NCBI GenBank assembly: GCA_027604685.1
Contig: JADHYX010000013.1
Location: 1-64,000 of the forward strand
Direction of reading: 5' to 3'
Length of the DNA stretch: 64,000 nt
DNA from: Lobulomyces angularis
Taxonomy: Eukaryota > Chytridiomycota > Chytridiomycetes > Lobulomycetales > Lobulomycetaceae
The notes beneath the pieces are model-generated. The model had not been told where the DNA came from and made no database searches. It saw only the letters and a program-made list of their open reading frames with translations. A program made the position numbers and the translations under genes. Positions 63,011 to 64,000 of this stretch are shown piece by piece (positions within the stretch are counted from its first letter, which is position 1; each line of letters opens with the position of its first letter).

Positions 63011-64000
63011 ATGGATGAAATTTACTTGGAAAGGTACCTAAGAAAAGGTTATTCCAATTAAGAAAACAAAACATTTTTAGTGTAGATTCGTCTCGATCAT
63101 CTTCACCATTAAAACCTGGCACACCAATTAAAGTATTACAAAAAATCAAAATATTACAAATTAATAACAAAAACTTTGTAGAATATAAGAAACAGGTCTT
63201 CAGTCAATAAGGGAGGATTGACTTTACTTGAGGATGATGGTAATATAACTTCTAAAAAATAAAAAAATTTTGATAAAAAAAAAAAATTTTTTCATATTTA
63301 GAACACTCAACAGAAAGAATTAATATTAATGGAAGACACAGAATCAAAACTTCAGAAACGAATAAAACATCAGATACAAGTGATATAATAGATCAAGTAT
63401 TTAAAAACCGAAAACCTTGGAAGGTATAGCGGAAATTCTTTTTTAATAAAAAGATTTAAAAGAACTTTATTAATTCTTCTTATAAATATTAAACATGTGC
63501 ATAGAATTACATTCAACATATTTCAATTAAAGATTGTGCGAATACAGCCGACTCCACTTCAAATTTTGGCAATGAAAGTGAAGTCAATAAGTTTAACGAC
63601 TTTGAAGAAATTGAAGCTGAAGTTAACTATAATCAAAAAAATGATCACTTAAAAAAAATAAAACTAAATAAGTTTAATGAAGAGGAAGTAAAAAGTATTA
63701 TTAAAGGATTAGAAAACATTTTAACTTTAGATAATGTCTTAAAGGAAAAAAATTCTGTAAAAAGAAAATAAAAATAAAAACCAAATTACTTAAATATTAA
63801 ATTAAATATAGGTTGCAAAGGTTTTAAAATCTCAAAGAAGACTGCGAGACAATCCAAATATTAGTGAGGAAAATAGCAATAATGTGTATAGTACAACGAC
63901 CAATTCGGAATATTGTAGTTCTGGAGAAGATGATGATGACGATTTTTCATCAAATAAAATATCCACAATATTGAGTAGGTACAGCCAAAGTAGAGGCAAT
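63011..64000 (+). CDS. Unknown Ser/Asn-rich protein, 5' part only
   Basis: Gene running off the right edge. Exons: 63011-63033 (MDEIYLE), 63081-63132, 63182-63239, 63302-63423, 63505-63756 and 63812 to beyond 64000, all in phase. Readable pieces include SSRSSSPLKPGTPIK, NRSSVNKGGLTLLEDD, ERININGRHRIKTSE, EEEVKSIIKGLENILTL and KVLKSQRRLRDNPN, followed by an acidic run GEDDDDDFSS. Composition suggests a nuclear, partly disordered protein. The family is not recognised; the SPxKPGTP segment could be a phosphorylation cluster, which is inference. Confidence 0.6.

Overview
The window is nuclear DNA from a eukaryote and looks like a zoosporic (flagellated) early-diverging fungus. It is very A+T-rich, with long poly-A/poly-T runs. 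Almost every gene is cut by many GT..AG introns of about 40-70 bases. Fungal signs are a fungalysin (M36) metalloprotease, a SHE9/MDM33 mitochondrial protein, a GT34 GMA12/MNN10-type glycosyltransferase, a GH5 steryl-glucosidase-like enzyme, a tandem DUF8032-like protein and a Crz1-like zinc-finger protein. Flagellar signs are an LRRIQ1-like protein and an EFCAB9-like EF-hand protein. Mitochondrial proteins (mL44, SHE9) argue against the anaerobic Neocallimastigomycota. I cannot name the species.

Layout. 0.2-9 kb: LRRIQ1-like gene (+), an F-box/ankyrin-like protein with a C-terminal CaaX box (-), and PP4 catalytic subunit (-). 9-12.2 kb: gene-poor, holding an eroded coding sequence with stops explained by C-to-T change, one copy of a dispersed repeat and a short tandem duplication. 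12.2-25.3 kb: neutral-type trehalase, a USP-like protein without catalytic residues, fungalysin, DIM1 rRNA dimethylase, UDP-GlcNAc pyrophosphorylase, RPL27, CTF8 (-) and SHE9. 25.6-36.5 kb: a large coiled-coil protein (-), mL44, and an STK11IP-like LRR protein. 36.8-47.3 kb, all on the minus strand: CCT2, DCAF12, a haspin-type kinase fused to N-terminal IQ motifs, a GT34 glycosyltransferase and a bacterial-type uracil phosphoribosyltransferase. 48-58.5 kb (+): DUF8032-like protein, glyoxalase II, GAPDH, GH5 glycosidase, HAD phosphatase. 58.5-64 kb: tandem repeat, EFCAB9-like gene (-), zinc-finger gene, an orphan first exon next to the second repeat copy, and a gene running off the right edge.

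The genes do not form one operon-like pathway, but several themes recur: flagellum/calcium (LRRIQ1, EFCAB9, IQ motifs), mitosis and cohesion (haspin, CTF8, PP4), translation (RPL27, DIM1, mL44) and cell wall or glycan supply (UAP1, GT34, GH5). Gene structure is itself notable. Introns split the AUG of GAPDH and RPL27 and directly follow the AUG of UAP1, and 12-19 base micro-exons occur in GAPDH and GLO2. Exon ends were worked out by eye from GT/AG sites, reading phase and protein similarity. Most complete models sum to a multiple of three, but individual junctions may be off by a few bases.
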